Source: AP-15 sp963814805
Lineage (GTDB): Bacteria; Pseudomonadota; Alphaproteobacteria; ATCC43930; CGMCC-115725
Length of the DNA stretch: 64,000 nucleotides
Reading direction: 5' to 3'
Assembly (NCBI GenBank): GCA_963814805.1
Contig: CAWFER010000033.1
Span: 124,001 to 188,000, forward strand
Shown: positions 13,313 to 22,593 of the stretch, one piece after another
Numbering within the stretch: position 1 is the first letter of the stretch
How the letters are laid out: every line of letters begins with the position of its first letter
Position numbers and translations under genes: made by a program
The notes under the pieces: generated by a model
Databases searched by the model: none
What the model was told of the DNA's origin: nothing
What the model saw: only the letters and a program-made list of their open reading frames with translations

Positions 13313-14791
13313 ATGACGCTCACTCTCTATAATACGCTGACCCGCCGCAAGGAGGCGTTCGAACCGATCGATCCGCAGAACGTGCGCATGTATGTCTGCG
13401 GGCCGACGGTCTATGACTTTGCCCATATCGGCAATGCCCGCGCGGTGGTGGCGTTCGACCTGCTCTACCGGGTGCTGCGCCACACCTACGGCAAAGACCA
13501 TGTGCGCTACGTCCGCAACATCACCGATGTCGAGGACAAGATCATCGCCGCCGCGCGCGACAACGGCGAGGCGATCGACGCGCTGACCCGGCGCACCACC
13601 GCGATCTTTCACCAGGACATGGCGGCGCTCGGCAACCTCTCGCCCGACATCGAACCGCGCGCGACCGAATACATCCCGCAGATGATCGCGATGATCGAGC
13701 GGCTGATCGCCTCCGGCCACGCCTACGCCGCGCAAGGCCATGCGCTGTTCCGCGTCGCCTCCTACGCCGATTACGGCGCGCTGTCACGGCGCAGCCGAGC
13801 GGATCTGATCGCCGGCGCGCGGGTCGAAGTGGCGCCCTACAAGGAGGATCCCGGCGATTTCGTGCTGTGGAAGCCGTCGAGCCCCGATCAGCCGGGCTGG
13901 GACAGCCCGTGGGGCCGCGGCCGGCCGGGCTGGCACATCGAATGCTCGGCGATGAGCGAGCACACCTTGGGCCAGACCTTCGACATTCACGGCGGCGGCC
14001 TCGACCTGATCTTTCCGCACCACGAGAACGAGATCGCGCAGAGTGTGTGCGCGCATGACGGGCATCCGTTCGCGCGGTACTGGATGCACAACGGCATGCT
14101 GACCGTTGGCGGCGCCAAGATGGCGAAGTCCGAAGGCAATTTCGTCACCGTGCGCGACGCGCTCGCCGATTGGCCGGGCGAAGTGATCCGCCTCGCGCTG
14201 CTGTCGACCCATTACCGCGACCCGCTCGATTGGACCGAAGAGAGGCTGCATCAGGCTCGGCAGACGCTCGATCGTTTCTATCGCGCGCTCGCGCGTCCAA
14301 GCACAGTCGCAACGGATGACACCGCTTTGAAGGCGTTTGTTTCCGTCGGCTTCGCCCTCGAAGATGACCTAAATACACCTTTCGCGTTGAGCCAGCTACA
14401 CACCTTGGTAAGCATAATAAATAGACTTCCGGATAATGCCGAACGCGCCGGATGTCAGATTGGACTCCGCCAAGGCGCCGCCTTGATGGGTCTGCTTGAA
14501 GACGACCCGACTGCTTGGTTTCAGACCGCTTCGTCCGCCAACGCGAATCTACCCATCACTATAAACGTACCTTTAGCCGCGCGCGCAACGATGGCCTCGT
14601 CGCTTAGACTAAAAGTCCACACAATTCCACCCGAGAAACGGACGCAAATCGAGGAGCAGATCGCGGCACGTACGCTCGCTCGCAAAGAGCGCAGGTTCGC
14701 CGATGCCGATCGCATCCGTGATGAGCTTGCCTCAGAGGATGTCATCCTCGAAGACAAGCCGGACGGCACGACCGAGTGGCGGCGAGCGTGA
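13313..14791 (+). CDS. cysS: Cysteinyl-tRNA synthetase
   Basis: A 492-residue class I synthetase charging tRNA-Cys. It has CGPTVYDFAHIGNAR with the HIGH-like motif HIGN, the zinc ligands CGPTVY and GWHIECSAM, HGGGLDLIFPHHENE, and the KMSKS-like KMAKSEGN. The C-terminal domain is intact but carries about 30 extra residues before the final helix, and the DNA from about 14290 is clearly AT-richer (28 of 60 G+C at 14401-14460, against 41 of 60 at 14161-14220). This suggests a foreign 3' end. Start ATG 13313 was chosen because MTLTLYNTLTRRKEAF is the usual N-terminus. Confidence 0.95.
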   Translation: MTLTLYNTLTRRKEAFEPIDPQNVRMYVCGPTVYDFAHIGNARAVVAFDLLYRVLRHTYGKDHVRYVRNITDVEDKIIAAARDNGEAIDALTRRTTAIFHQDMAALGNLSPDIEPRATEYIPQMIAMIERLIASGHAYAAQGHALFRVASYADYGALSRRSRADLIAGARVEVAPYKEDPGDFVLWKPSSPDQPGWDSPWGRGRPGWHIECSAMSEHTLGQTFDIHGGGLDLIFPHHENEIAQSVCAHDGHPFARYWMHNGMLTVGGAKMAKSEGNFVTVRDALADWPGEVIRLALLSTHYRDPLDWTEERLHQARQTLDRFYRALARPSTVATDDTALKAFVSVGFALEDDLNTPFALSQLHTLVSIINRLPDNAERAGCQIGLRQGAALMGLLEDDPTAWFQTASSANANLPITINVPLAARATMASSLRLKVHTIPPEKRTQIEEQIAARTLARKERRFADADRIRDELASEDVILEDKPDGTTEWRRA

Positions 14792-14803
14792 CGCGGCCGA
14801 TCA

Positions 14804-14833
14804 CTCCCTCTCCGCCCTTGGGGGGAGAGGGAG
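14804..14833. repeat. Hairpin downstream of cysS
   Basis: CTCCCTCTCC (14804-14813) and GGAGAGGGAG (14824-14833) pair perfectly, with further C/G pairing in the ten-base spacer. It begins 13 bases after the cysS stop. No T-tract follows, so it is either a dispersed extragenic palindrome or a Rho-assisted 3' end. Confidence 0.65.
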
Positions 14834-14853
14834 GGGCCCACGCGGCTGTAGCG

Positions 14854-14876
14854 ATGGCCGGCACCGATCATCGGCG
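14854..14876 (+). repeat. Duplicated trmJ 5' end (left copy)
   Basis: Bases 14854-14876 match the first 23 bases of trmJ (15471-15493) at 21 of 23 positions and encode the same opening, MAGTDHR. The copy is followed by unrelated DNA of the toxin/immunity module, so it marks the left edge of an insertion. It could be a target-site-like duplication or a remnant of the displaced trmJ start. Confidence 0.8.
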
Positions 14877-14884
14877 CTTTGAAA

Positions 14885-15264
14885 ATGCCCGCTTGGCTCG
14901 GTGCAGTTGGCAGAGCCGGTTGGGCCGTGATCGCCCGACTCCGGACGCGGCTATGTCGAACCCCACCCTTCACAATCGATGAGAACAGATTAAAGCATAT
15001 ATTTCGGGTCGCGGATGGCCATTTCCCGATCGACACCGCCGCCAATCGTCGCTTGCTGCTGCGGGTTGCGGGCAATCCGGCAATTGCCTCGGCGAGGATC
15101 GGTTTGGTGTGGCCTGGGCGGCGCAGACGATGCGGAACGGCAGCCAGATTTGGGTTCAGATCAGGAACGATCGGATAATCAACGGCGGCGTCAACCAAAG
15201 CCCGCGAATTTTCAACTTCTCGACGGGGCTATCCGTGGGAACGGAAAAAGGACCGAAATCGTGA
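14885..15264 (+). CDS. Polymorphic-toxin-like domain protein (one frameshift)
   Basis: An ATG at 14885 (or TTG 14879) opens with one hydrophobic stretch, WLGAVGRAGWAVIARL, followed by IDENRLKHIFRVADGHF and DTAANRRLLLRVAGNPA. A one-base loss near 15081 moves the reading to NCLGEDRFGVAWAAQ, QIWVQIRNDRIINGGVN and PRIFNFSTGLS, ending at the TGA 15262-15264. Restored length is about 126 residues. The pattern GH..DT..NR.LL followed by W.Q.RN..I.NGG.N..PR resembles small toxin domains found at the ends of CDI/polymorphic toxins and next to immunity genes; this is from memory and unsearched. The stop overlaps the next gene's GTG. The frameshift may be an error or an inactivating mutation. Confidence 0.55.
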
Positions 15265-15470
15265 GCAATCAACTACTTTCGGAGGAACAGGCGTTTCATG
15301 CAATGTCCAGGTTCCTCGAACGATATTATGAACGGGCCGGAGGCAAGGGCGAACTAGCGGCTGTTCTGAGCGATATACAGACAATGCCCGACGGCAGACC
15401 CGCCGACCCTGCGGCCTGGGAGGATTGGCTTGACGCAATCCGGGCCGTGCTCGAGGACACCGCACGCTAG
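15261..15470 (+). CDS. Small acidic protein, probable immunity partner
   Basis: A 69-residue protein (MSNQLLSEEQAFHAMSRFLE ... AAWEDWLDAIRAVLED) starting with a GTG that overlaps the toxin-like gene's TGA by four bases. It is acidic and predicted helical, with LSEEQAF.AM..FLE.YYER and DGRPADPAAWEDW motifs that I associate with small immunity-type proteins beside the NGG-type toxin domain. The stop TAG is directly followed by the trmJ ATG (15471). It is annotated as immunity by overlap and order; no biochemical role is proven. Confidence 0.6.
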   Translation: MSNQLLSEEQAFHAMSRFLERYYERAGGKGELAAVLSDIQTMPDGRPADPAAWEDWLDAIRAVLEDTAR

Positions 15471-16253
15471 ATGGCCGGGACCGATCATCGCCGCCGGGCG
15501 GCAACCGGCGGGCCGGCGATCATTCTGGTCGAGCCGCAGCTCGGCGAGAATATCGGCGCCGCGGCGCGGGCGATGATGAATTGCGCGCTCGACGATCTGC
15601 GGCTGGTGCGGCCGCGTGACGGCTGGCCGTCCGAGCGGGCGGTGGCCGCGGCGAGCGGCGCCGATGCGGTGCTCGACAAGGCCCGGCTCTACCCGTCGAT
15701 CGCCGCGGCGATCGCCGACCTTGTCCATGTCTACGCCGCCACCGCCCGCGACCGCGGCATGGTCCGGCGCGAAGTGACGCCGCGCCAGGCGGCGGCCGAG
15801 ATGCACGCCCATACTGCCGCGAACGAACCCTGCGGAGTCTTGTTCGGGCCGGAGCGCACCGGCCTCCTGAACGACGATCTGACCTTGGCCGATACGGTGC
15901 TGACGGCGCCGCTCAACCCCGGCTTTTCGTCGTTGAACCTCGCCCAGGCGGTGCTGCTCGTCGCCTATGAATGGTTTACCGCAGCCGCCGAGGCCCCGGC
16001 CGAGACCCTGCATACCGGGCTCTCCCGGCCGGCGACCAAGGTAGAGCTCGTCAATTTCTTCGCCCATCTCGAAGAGGCGCTCGAAAAGAACGGTTTTCTG
16101 CGCAACCCGGAGAGCCGCCCCAGCATGGTGCGCAATCTGAGGAGTCTGTTTCAGCGCGCGCACTGCACCGAGCAGGAGCTGCGCACCCTGCACGGCGTCG
16201 TCACCGCCTTTGCCGGCCCGCGCGAGCGCGGCGGTCCGACCGGGTCGGACTAG
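15471..16253 (+). CDS. trmJ: tRNA (cytidine/uridine-2'-O-)-methyltransferase TrmJ
   Basis: A 260-residue SPOUT-class enzyme that 2'-O-methylates position 32 of tRNAs. It shows IILVEPQLGENIGAAARAM (motif 1), GVLFGPERTGLLNDDL (motif 2) and LNPGFSSLNLAQAVLLV (motif 3), which together form the trefoil-knot AdoMet site. The C-terminal helical extension KVELVNFFAHLEEALEKNGF is typical of TrmJ. The start follows the immunity gene's stop without a gap, so translation is probably coupled, although cysS-trmJ may be the ancestral neighbourhood. Confidence 0.92.
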   Translation: MAGTDHRRRAATGGPAIILVEPQLGENIGAAARAMMNCALDDLRLVRPRDGWPSERAVAAASGADAVLDKARLYPSIAAAIADLVHVYAATARDRGMVRREVTPRQAAAEMHAHTAANEPCGVLFGPERTGLLNDDLTLADTVLTAPLNPGFSSLNLAQAVLLVAYEWFTAAAEAPAETLHTGLSRPATKVELVNFFAHLEEALEKNGFLRNPESRPSMVRNLRSLFQRAHCTEQELRTLHGVVTAFAGPRERGGPTGSD

Positions 16254-16260
16254 CTGCAGT

Positions 16261-16374
16261 GAGCGATCTTATCGCTCGTCTTGCCCGGACTTGTTCCGGG
16301 CATCGACGTCTTGGCCACCGGCGGGGTCGAGCCGAAGGAAGGCGTGGATGGCCGGGTCGAGCCCGGCCAAGACG
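16261..16374. repeat. Mosaic intergenic palindromic element after trmJ
   Basis: Three perfect hairpins lie in a row: GAGCGAT/ATCGCTC (16261-16277), GCCCGGA/TCCGGGC (16283-16301) and GGCCGGG/CCCGGCC (16350-16368). Bases CGTCTTG and CAAGACG (about 16277 and 16368) bracket the last two as terminal inverted repeats. This is the layout of short dispersed palindromic elements frequent in Hyphomicrobiales. The first hairpin, eight bases past the trmJ stop, could also serve as a terminator. Confidence 0.75.
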
Positions 16375-16406
16375 GAGTGAGAAACCCGTTGTGAGGAGGT
16401 AAAGCG

Positions 16407-17151
16407 ATGCAGCTGCACTTGCAGACCTGGCCGGAGGTCGAGGCCTATCTTCGCACGAGCCGCGGCATCATCCTGCCGATCGGCTCGACCGAGCAGCACG
16501 GGCCGATCGGCGTCATCGGCACCGATGCGATCTGCGCCGAGGTGATCGCCCGCGGCGTCGGCGAGGCGGCCGGGGCATTGGTCGGCCCGACCATCGGGGT
16601 CGGCATGGCGCAGCACCATCTGGGCTTTGCCGGCTCGATCACCTTGCGGCCGAGCACCCTGATCGCGGTCTTGCGCGACATCGTCGAGTCCCTGGCCGGG
16701 CACGGCTTCGAGCGCTTCTATTTCCTCAACGGCCATGGCGGCAACATCGCCACCGTCGCCGCCGCCTTTTCCGAGATCTATGCCGCGCGCAGCCTGGCCC
16801 CGGCGGGCAGCGGTCGCCCCGGTCAAATGTCGGCTGCGAAACTGGTGGCAGGGCCAGGGTGTCGGGCAGCTGGCCAAGGAATTGTACGGCGACGCCGAGG
16901 GCAGCCATGCGACGCCGAGCGAGGTCGCGGTCACCCAATTCGCCTATCCGGAGGCGATCAAATCGGCGCGGCTCGATCCCGAAATAGCACCGCGCGGCGA
17001 TTTTTCCGACGCCGCCGAGTATCGCCGCAACTTTCCCGACGGCCGCATCGGCTCGAACTCGGCGCTGGCCACGCCCGAGGCCGGCAAGCGCCTCTACGAC
17101 CTCGCCGTCGCGGCGCTGACCAAGGATTACCTCGGTTGGGTCGGCGGTTAG
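16407..17151 (+). CDS. Creatininase-family amidohydrolase (one frameshift)
   Basis: About 248 residues once a shift near 16805-16820 is repaired. The first part (from MQLHLQTWPEVEAYL) carries the metal and substrate motifs GSTEQHGP, GMAQHHLGFAGSITLRPSTL and FYFLNGHGGN. The second frame continues with WQGQGVGQLAKELYGDAEGS and ends KDYLGWVGG. The family includes creatinine amidohydrolase and enzymes of cofactor and riboflavin pathways, so the substrate is open. A strong GAGGAGGT ribosome site precedes the ATG. The break lies between two well-conserved halves, which favours sequence error. Confidence 0.8.
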
Positions 17152-17254
17152 CCGCTGGCGGCTCCCATCGCCGCGCTCTCGCCTGCGACATCTTGGATGC
17201 GTCTTGCCGGCGTCGCGCTCTCGCCCCGCCGTCGGCCTCGTGCTAGGTTGAGCA

Positions 17255-17401
17255 ATGCGCCATCGGATTGAAATTCCGCCGCGGAACGCGCTGCTGATCG
17301 TTTGCGCCGTGGCGCTGGTCGGGCTGGTCTATGCCGAGGGCTGGGTGTGGCCGCTCAAAGCCGCCGCGGTGATGCTCCCGGTGTCGTTCCTGGTCGGCTG
17401 A
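17255..17401 (+). CDS. Small membrane protein (48 residues)
   Basis: The ATG at 17255 opens a 48-codon frame, MRHRIEIPPRNALLIVCAVA ... PLKAAAVMLPVSFLVG. A basic N-terminus is followed by two hydrophobic stretches, which predicts one long or two short membrane helices. No family recognised; no strong ribosome site is visible. It is reported because composition and hydrophobicity look like a real micro-protein. Confidence 0.35.
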   Translation: MRHRIEIPPRNALLIVCAVALVGLVYAEGWVWPLKAAAVMLPVSFLVG

Positions 17402-17614
17402 CGCCCCTCAGCGCCGCAGCCGTTAAGCGTCGCAGCACCAGCGGATAGGCAACGTCGCCGATGTGGCGCCGCAGCACCTTGCCGCTCGCCCCGGCGGGGC
17501 CTTTCTCGCGCAGCGTTGCGGCCAAGGGCTGAATGCGGTCGAAGCTGTCGGCGATCGCCGGCGCAGCCAAAACCGCCGGGGGGCTGCGCCGCCGCCGCGG
17601 TTCGGGCGATTCAT
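17355..17614 (-). CDS. Unrecognised small protein (needs one frameshift)
   Basis: On the minus strand an ATG at 17614 starts MNRPNRGGGAAP. A shift in the C-run near 17580 would join it to AIADSFDRIQPLAATLREK, VLRRHIGDVAYPLVLRRL and onward to 17355. The second half looks protein-like (amphipathic helices, an HIGD motif), but I do not recognise a family. It overlaps the end of the 48-residue frame on the other strand, so only one of the two may be real. Confidence 0.25.
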
Positions 17615-17767
17615 CGCGCGCCTCTTCGCTGCCGCGATGAGCCTAACGCCGGCAACAGCCGGTCCGGCAAAGCCGCCGTCGCGTTCGCCGCCGATATGGA
17701 CCCTCGGCGGGTGCGGGCGTATTGGTAAACCGAAGACGCGAAACCTACCGCGGAAGCCGGGTCGCCG

Positions 17768-20133
17768 ATGACCGAAGACGCCCCCGGCGCCCCGGGATTG
17801 CGCCCACCTGGACCAGCAGCGCCAAGGACATGGTCGGCTGCGGGCTGGGCTCCTCGCGGTTGTGGTTCACCCTCGGTTTCGGTATCGTTAACGAAGTCTA
17901 TTATCCGCGGGTCGACATCCCGCAGATCCGCGACCTCGGCTTTATCGTCGCCGATGGCGAAGGCTTCTGGGCCGAGGTCAAGCGCGTCGCCGACTACCGG
18001 CTGCGGCTCTTGGCGCCGGGCGTTCCGGCGGTCGAGATCGTGCATCGGCACCAGCGCTATTCGTTGCGGCTGCGGATCGCGCCGGGCACGCGCCGCGATG
18101 TGCTGGCGATCGAGTGCCGGCTCGACGGCGACGAGGGGTTGCGGCTCCATGTGCTGCTCGCGCCACATCTGGGCGCCACCGGCTACCGCAACCGCGCCGC
18201 GGTGGCGCTGCATCACGGCCGGCGCGCCCTATGCGCCGAGCAAGGCCCGTTCGGCGCCGCTCTGGTTGCTGTCGACGAGCGCCAGCGCGACGCCATCGGG
18301 CGGGCGAGCGCAGGCTATGTCGGGACCAGCGACGGCTGGCAGGATTTCTCCCGCAATGGGAAGATGACCTGGGAATACGCCAGCGCCGGGCCGGGCAATG
18401 TCGCGCTGATCGCCGAATTGCCGCGCCGCGTGGTGCTGTCGCTCGGTTTCGGCAGCAGCGCCGGGGCCGCGGCCACCCTGGCGATCGGCAGCCTGTTGCA
18501 GCCTTTCGACAATCTATTACAGCAGCACACCGCGTTGTGGCAGGCCTGGCAGGCCGAGCGCAGCGAGCGCTATGCGGTGCCGCTCGACCTGCCGCCCGAG
18601 CTGGCCGACGAGTTCCTGGTCTCGACGATCGTCTTGCGCAGCCATCTCGACAAGACCTTTCCCGGGGCGATGGTCGCCAGCCTCAGCATTCCCTGGGGCG
18701 ACAGCGGCAACGAGCGCGGCGGCTATCATCTGGTCTGGCCGCGCGACCTGGTCGAGACCGCCGGCGCGCTGCTGGCGCTCGGCGCCGATCAGGAAGCGCG
18801 CGACACCTTGCGTTATCTGATGGCGACCCAGCTCGAGGACGGCCATTGGCACCAGAACCAATGGCTCGGCGGCACCCCTTATTGGCAGGGCGTCCAGCTC
18901 GACGAAACCGCGTTCCCGGTGCTGCTCGCCGCCGCCCTCGACGAGCGCGAGGCGCTGGCCGGCGTCGAGGTCGAAGACATGGTGCGCCGCGCGCTGGGCT
19001 TTATCGCCCGCACCGGGCCGGCGACCGAGCAGGACCGCTGGGAGGAAAGCGCCGGCATCAACCCGTTCACCCTGGCGGTCTCGATCGCGGCTCTCGTCGC
19101 CGGCTCCGGGCTGCTGCCGACGCCCGCTGCCGACTGGGCGCTCGAGCTCGCCGATTTCTGGAACGGCAATATCGAGCGCTGGACCTCGGTCAACGGCACG
19201 CCGCTCGCCCGGCGGCTCGGCGTCGCCGGCTACTACGTGCTGGTGCTGCCGGCTCAGGCGGTAGAGCGGCGGCCCGATATCTTTCGCCAAGTCATCCCGA
19301 TCCACAACCGGGCCGACAACGCCGCGGTGCGCGCCGACGAACTGGTCGGCACCGAGTTCCTCCAGCTGGTGCGCTTCGGCCTGCGCCGCGCTGACGACCC
19401 GCTGATCCTCAATTCGATCCGGGTCGCCGACGCCCTATTAAAGACCGACACGCCTTCGGGCCCGGTCTGGCGCCGCTACAATTGCGACGGCTACGGCGAG
19501 CACGACGACGGCAGCCCCTATGACGGCGTCGGGCGCGGGCGCGGCTGGCCGCTGCTGACCGGCGAACGCGGCCACTATGAGCTGGCTGCCGGCCGCGACC
19601 CGCTCCCTTATCTCGAAGCGATGTGCAGGATGGCGAGCCCCGGCGGCATGCTGCCCGAGCAGGTGTGGGACGCCGACCCGATCGCTGGCCGGCGCTTGAT
19701 ACCGGGGCGGCCGAGCGGATCGGCGATGCCGCTCGTTTGGGCCCACGCCGAATTCATCAAGCTCTTGGTCTCACGCTATCAGGGACATCCGATCGACCGG
19801 CCGCGGGCGGTCGGGCGGCGCTATCGCGGGCAGCGCCCGGCGGCGCGCCACGCCTTCTGGTGGCCGCACGCGCCGATCGCCGGATTGTCGGCCGGGACTC
19901 GGTTGGCGGTGGCGTTGCCGCTGCCGGCGGTGGTCCATTGGGGCCGCGACGGGTGGCAGGATGTCGCCGACGAGCCGACCCGCGACAGCGGCCTCGGCTT
20001 TCACGTGGCAATCCTCGACGCCTCGCGGCTCGAGCCTGGCGCGAGCATCGATTTCACCTGGCGCTGGCGGCAATCGGGCGACTGGCTGGGGCGGGACTAC
20101 GCGCTCGCGGTCGAGCCAGCCGGACCGGGCTGA
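17768..20133 (+). CDS. Glycoside hydrolase family 15 glucoamylase-like protein (one frameshift near start)
   Basis: About 788 residues. It hydrolyses terminal alpha-1,4 (or related) glucosidic bonds. The N-terminal beta-sandwich begins TSSAKDMVGCGLGSSRLWFT and EVYYPRVDIPQIRDLGFI. The catalytic (alpha/alpha)6 barrel shows GGYHLVWPRDLVETAGALLA, DGHWHQNQWLGG and the acid region EQDRWEESAGINPFT, then LLTGERGHYEL and MLPEQVWD near the end. ATG 17768 gives MTEDAPGAPG, which joins the main frame if one G is restored at about 17798 (CCGGGATT read as CCGGGGATT). An upstream start in the main frame at 17722 gives an Arg-rich, unlikely N-terminus. No signal peptide, so probably cytoplasmic. Confidence 0.88.
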
Positions 20134-20144
20134 GCGGCGACGAC

Positions 20145-21308
20145 TCAGATCTCCTCGTCGGATATCGGGTCCTCGTCCATCCACGAGTTCAGCAGGGTAT
20201 AAGCGACCGCCAGCACGACCGGGCCGAGAAAAATGCCGACGAGACCAAAGGCGATCAGGCCGCCGATCACCCCAGCCAGCAGCAGCACCAAAGGCAGGTG
20301 CGCGCCCTTTCTGATCAGCAGCGGGCGCACGATGTTGTCGAGGCTGATGACGATGATCGACCAGACCAGCAGAAACGTCCCCCATCCGGGATGGCCGCTC
20401 CAATAGAGCCACACCACCGCCGGGATCAGCACCAGGCCCGGCCCGAGCTGGGCGATGCACATCATGAACATGACCGCGGTCAGCACCGCGGCGAAGGGCA
20501 CGCCGGCCAAGGCCAGGCCGATCCCGCCCAGCACCGACTGCAACAGCGCGGTCACTACCACGCCCAGCGCCACGCCGCGGATCGCCTGTCCGGCCAGCAG
20601 CACCGACTGCCGCCCGCGCTCGCCGGCCAGCCGATGGCCGAAATGCTGGACCATGGCGGCGGCGCGCTCGCCGCCTGCGTACAGCGCGGCGGCGATGACG
20701 ACGGTCAGCACGAACTGCACGACGACGATGCCGAACCCGCCCAAGGCGCCGACGAACCAGCCGGCGGCGCTGCCGGCATAGGGTGCGGCCTTGCCCGCCA
20801 ACTCGGCGACGCCGCTGTCGGCCAAGCGCCGCCACAGCAGGATGATCTGGTCGCCGAACAGCGGAATATGGTTAAGCCACAGCGGCGCCGGGGGCAACCG
20901 GAACGAGGCCAGCGAATTGCCCCAGCCGACGATCCGCTCAAAATTCTGCGAGAGGGTTGCGATCGCGAGCCAGAACGGCGCGACAAAGACCAGCAGCAGG
21001 GCAATGGTCATGAGCACGACGGCGGCCCAGCGCCGATGCCCAAGCCGCCGCTGCACCCGCAGCATCAACGGCCAGGTCGCGACTACCAGGGTCGTCGCCC
21101 AGATCGTCGCCGGCAGAAACGGCCACAAAATCCAGAACGAGGTCGTGATCAGCCCAGTGACGAACAGAATTGCCAGGATGATGCGGACGAGATCGCGCTG
21201 GCTCTCGGGTGGCGGCGGCCGTTCCGGGAAAGTTTCACTTGGCGCGGACGCCGGTAGCGTCCCCTGGACCTGGCTCAGCACCCGCGAGAGCGGAATTTTG
21301 CCGCGCAT
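20145..21308 (-). CDS. AI-2E/PerM family transporter
   Basis: About 387 residues with roughly eight membrane segments (for example IILAILFVTGLITTSFWILW, VVLMTIALLLVFVAPFWLAI, FGLVGIFLGPVVLAVAYTLL) and the family signature GPGLVLIPAVVWL followed by NIVRPLLIRKGAHLPL. Members export autoinducer-2 or act in ion/pH homeostasis, so the cargo here is open. The C-terminus ends with an acidic tail. I take ATG 21308 rather than 21371 because the upstream MFS gene ends at 21337 on the same strand. The two probably share a transcript. Confidence 0.85.
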   Translation of the reverse strand: MRGKIPLSRVLSQVQGTLPASAPSETFPERPPPPESQRDLVRIILAILFVTGLITTSFWILWPFLPATIWATTLVVATWPLMLRVQRRLGHRRWAAVVLMTIALLLVFVAPFWLAIATLSQNFERIVGWGNSLASFRLPPAPLWLNHIPLFGDQIILLWRRLADSGVAELAGKAAPYAGSAAGWFVGALGGFGIVVVQFVLTVVIAAALYAGGERAAAMVQHFGHRLAGERGRQSVLLAGQAIRGVALGVVVTALLQSVLGGIGLALAGVPFAAVLTAVMFMMCIAQLGPGLVLIPAVVWLYWSGHPGWGTFLLVWSIIVISLDNIVRPLLIRKGAHLPLVLLLAGVIGGLIAFGLVGIFLGPVVLAVAYTLLNSWMDEDPISDEEI

Positions 21309-21336
21309 CAGCGCCAGCGCAGGCAGGCGATCGCGC

Positions 21337-22593
21337 TCATGTCGAACCGACGGTCGCGAGCTTTGCCGCATCGCGGCGAGCCGACCGGCGGTCGCCGATC
21401 AGCGCCGCAGCCACGGTCAACAGCATGAACAGCGCGCTGGCGACGAAAATCCAACGCGGCGCGCCGCGATCCAGGATCCAGCCGAACAGCATCGGTCCGA
21501 TGATGCCGCCAACGCTAAAGCCGATGGTGACGACGCCAAAGGCCCGGCCGATCGCCCCGGCGGGGGCGGCGGCGCGCACCAGCATGTCGCGCGAGGGCTG
21601 GATCAGCCCCGACAGCAGGCCGGCGAGCCCCATCGCCAGCACCAGCAGCGGGGCGCCGAGGCCGACCAGCGCGATCGCCAGCACGATCAGCGCATTCAAG
21701 GCAAAACCCGCCGCTGCGACCTCGCCGTGGCGGCGCGTCATGTCGGCGACGAACCCGCCGCCGAGCACGCCCAAGGCGGTCGCCGCCAGATACACCGTCA
21801 AGGCCAGGTTGGCCGCGGCGAACGGCAGCCGGTAGCCGCTCATCAGCGCCGGGATCGAAAAATTGGAAATCCCGCTGGTCGACAGGCTGAGCAGGATGAA
21901 AAATCCCATCAGCCCGAGGATCGCCGGGGTGAACACCGTGCCGGCCCGATCGGGTTTCGGCAGGTCACGGCCGCCGGCCGCCCGCGGTTTCGCCAGGATG
22001 TCGCCCTCGACCGAACTCGCGAAGATCAGCGGGATCGCGACCAGCGGCCCGACCAGGCCGGCGATGATCAATGCCGACTTCAAGCCGATCATGGTGGCCA
22101 GGACCAGCATCGTCACCGGGGCCGCCGCATTGCCGAGCATTCCGGCGAAGGTGTGGACCGAAAAGGCGCGGCCGATGCGCACCGGGGTAACCCTTGCCGA
22201 CAGGATCGCATAATCGGCCGGATGATAGATGGCGTTGGCGATGCCCGACAGCCCGGCCGCGACCAAGAGCCAGGCATAGCGGTCGACGACCCCGATCGAG
22301 GCGACGGCGCCGCCGCCCAGGCACAGCGCCGCGATCAAGAGCTTGCGCGAGCCGAAGCGGTCGGCGAGATAGCCCATCGGCAATTGCGCCAGCACCGAGA
22401 CGATCGCATAGACGGTCAGCGCCAGGCCGAGATCGACAAAGCTCACCCCCCAGCGCGCCTTCAAAAACGGAAAAAGCGGCGGCAGCACGAACGCATGAAA
22501 ATGGGCGACAAAGTGCGCCCCGGAAACCAGCCCCACCGCCTTCGCCTCACCGCCACGGCCGATCCGGGGCGCCGCAGCCGACGCCGTCGTCAT
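21337..22593 (-). CDS. MFS transporter, Fsr/fosmidomycin-resistance-like
   Basis: A 418-residue, 12-segment major facilitator. It has the loop 2-3 motif GYLADRFGSRKLLIAA and a related GGGFVADMTRRHGEVAAAG in the second half. The segment IYHPADYAILSARV is like that of fosmidomycin-resistance and related drug exporters, in which HP-x-D/A-x(2) follows helix 4. Substrate unknown. It is transcribed towards the AI-2E-type permease, 28 bases apart. Confidence 0.85.
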   Translation of the reverse strand: MTTASAAAPRIGRGGEAKAVGLVSGAHFVAHFHAFVLPPLFPFLKARWGVSFVDLGLALTVYAIVSVLAQLPMGYLADRFGSRKLLIAALCLGGGAVASIGVVDRYAWLLVAAGLSGIANAIYHPADYAILSARVTPVRIGRAFSVHTFAGMLGNAAAPVTMLVLATMIGLKSALIIAGLVGPLVAIPLIFASSVEGDILAKPRAAGGRDLPKPDRAGTVFTPAILGLMGFFILLSLSTSGISNFSIPALMSGYRLPFAAANLALTVYLAATALGVLGGGFVADMTRRHGEVAAAGFALNALIVLAIALVGLGAPLLVLAMGLAGLLSGLIQPSRDMLVRAAAPAGAIGRAFGVVTIGFSVGGIIGPMLFGWILDRGAPRWIFVASALFMLLTVAAALIGDRRSARRDAAKLATVGST

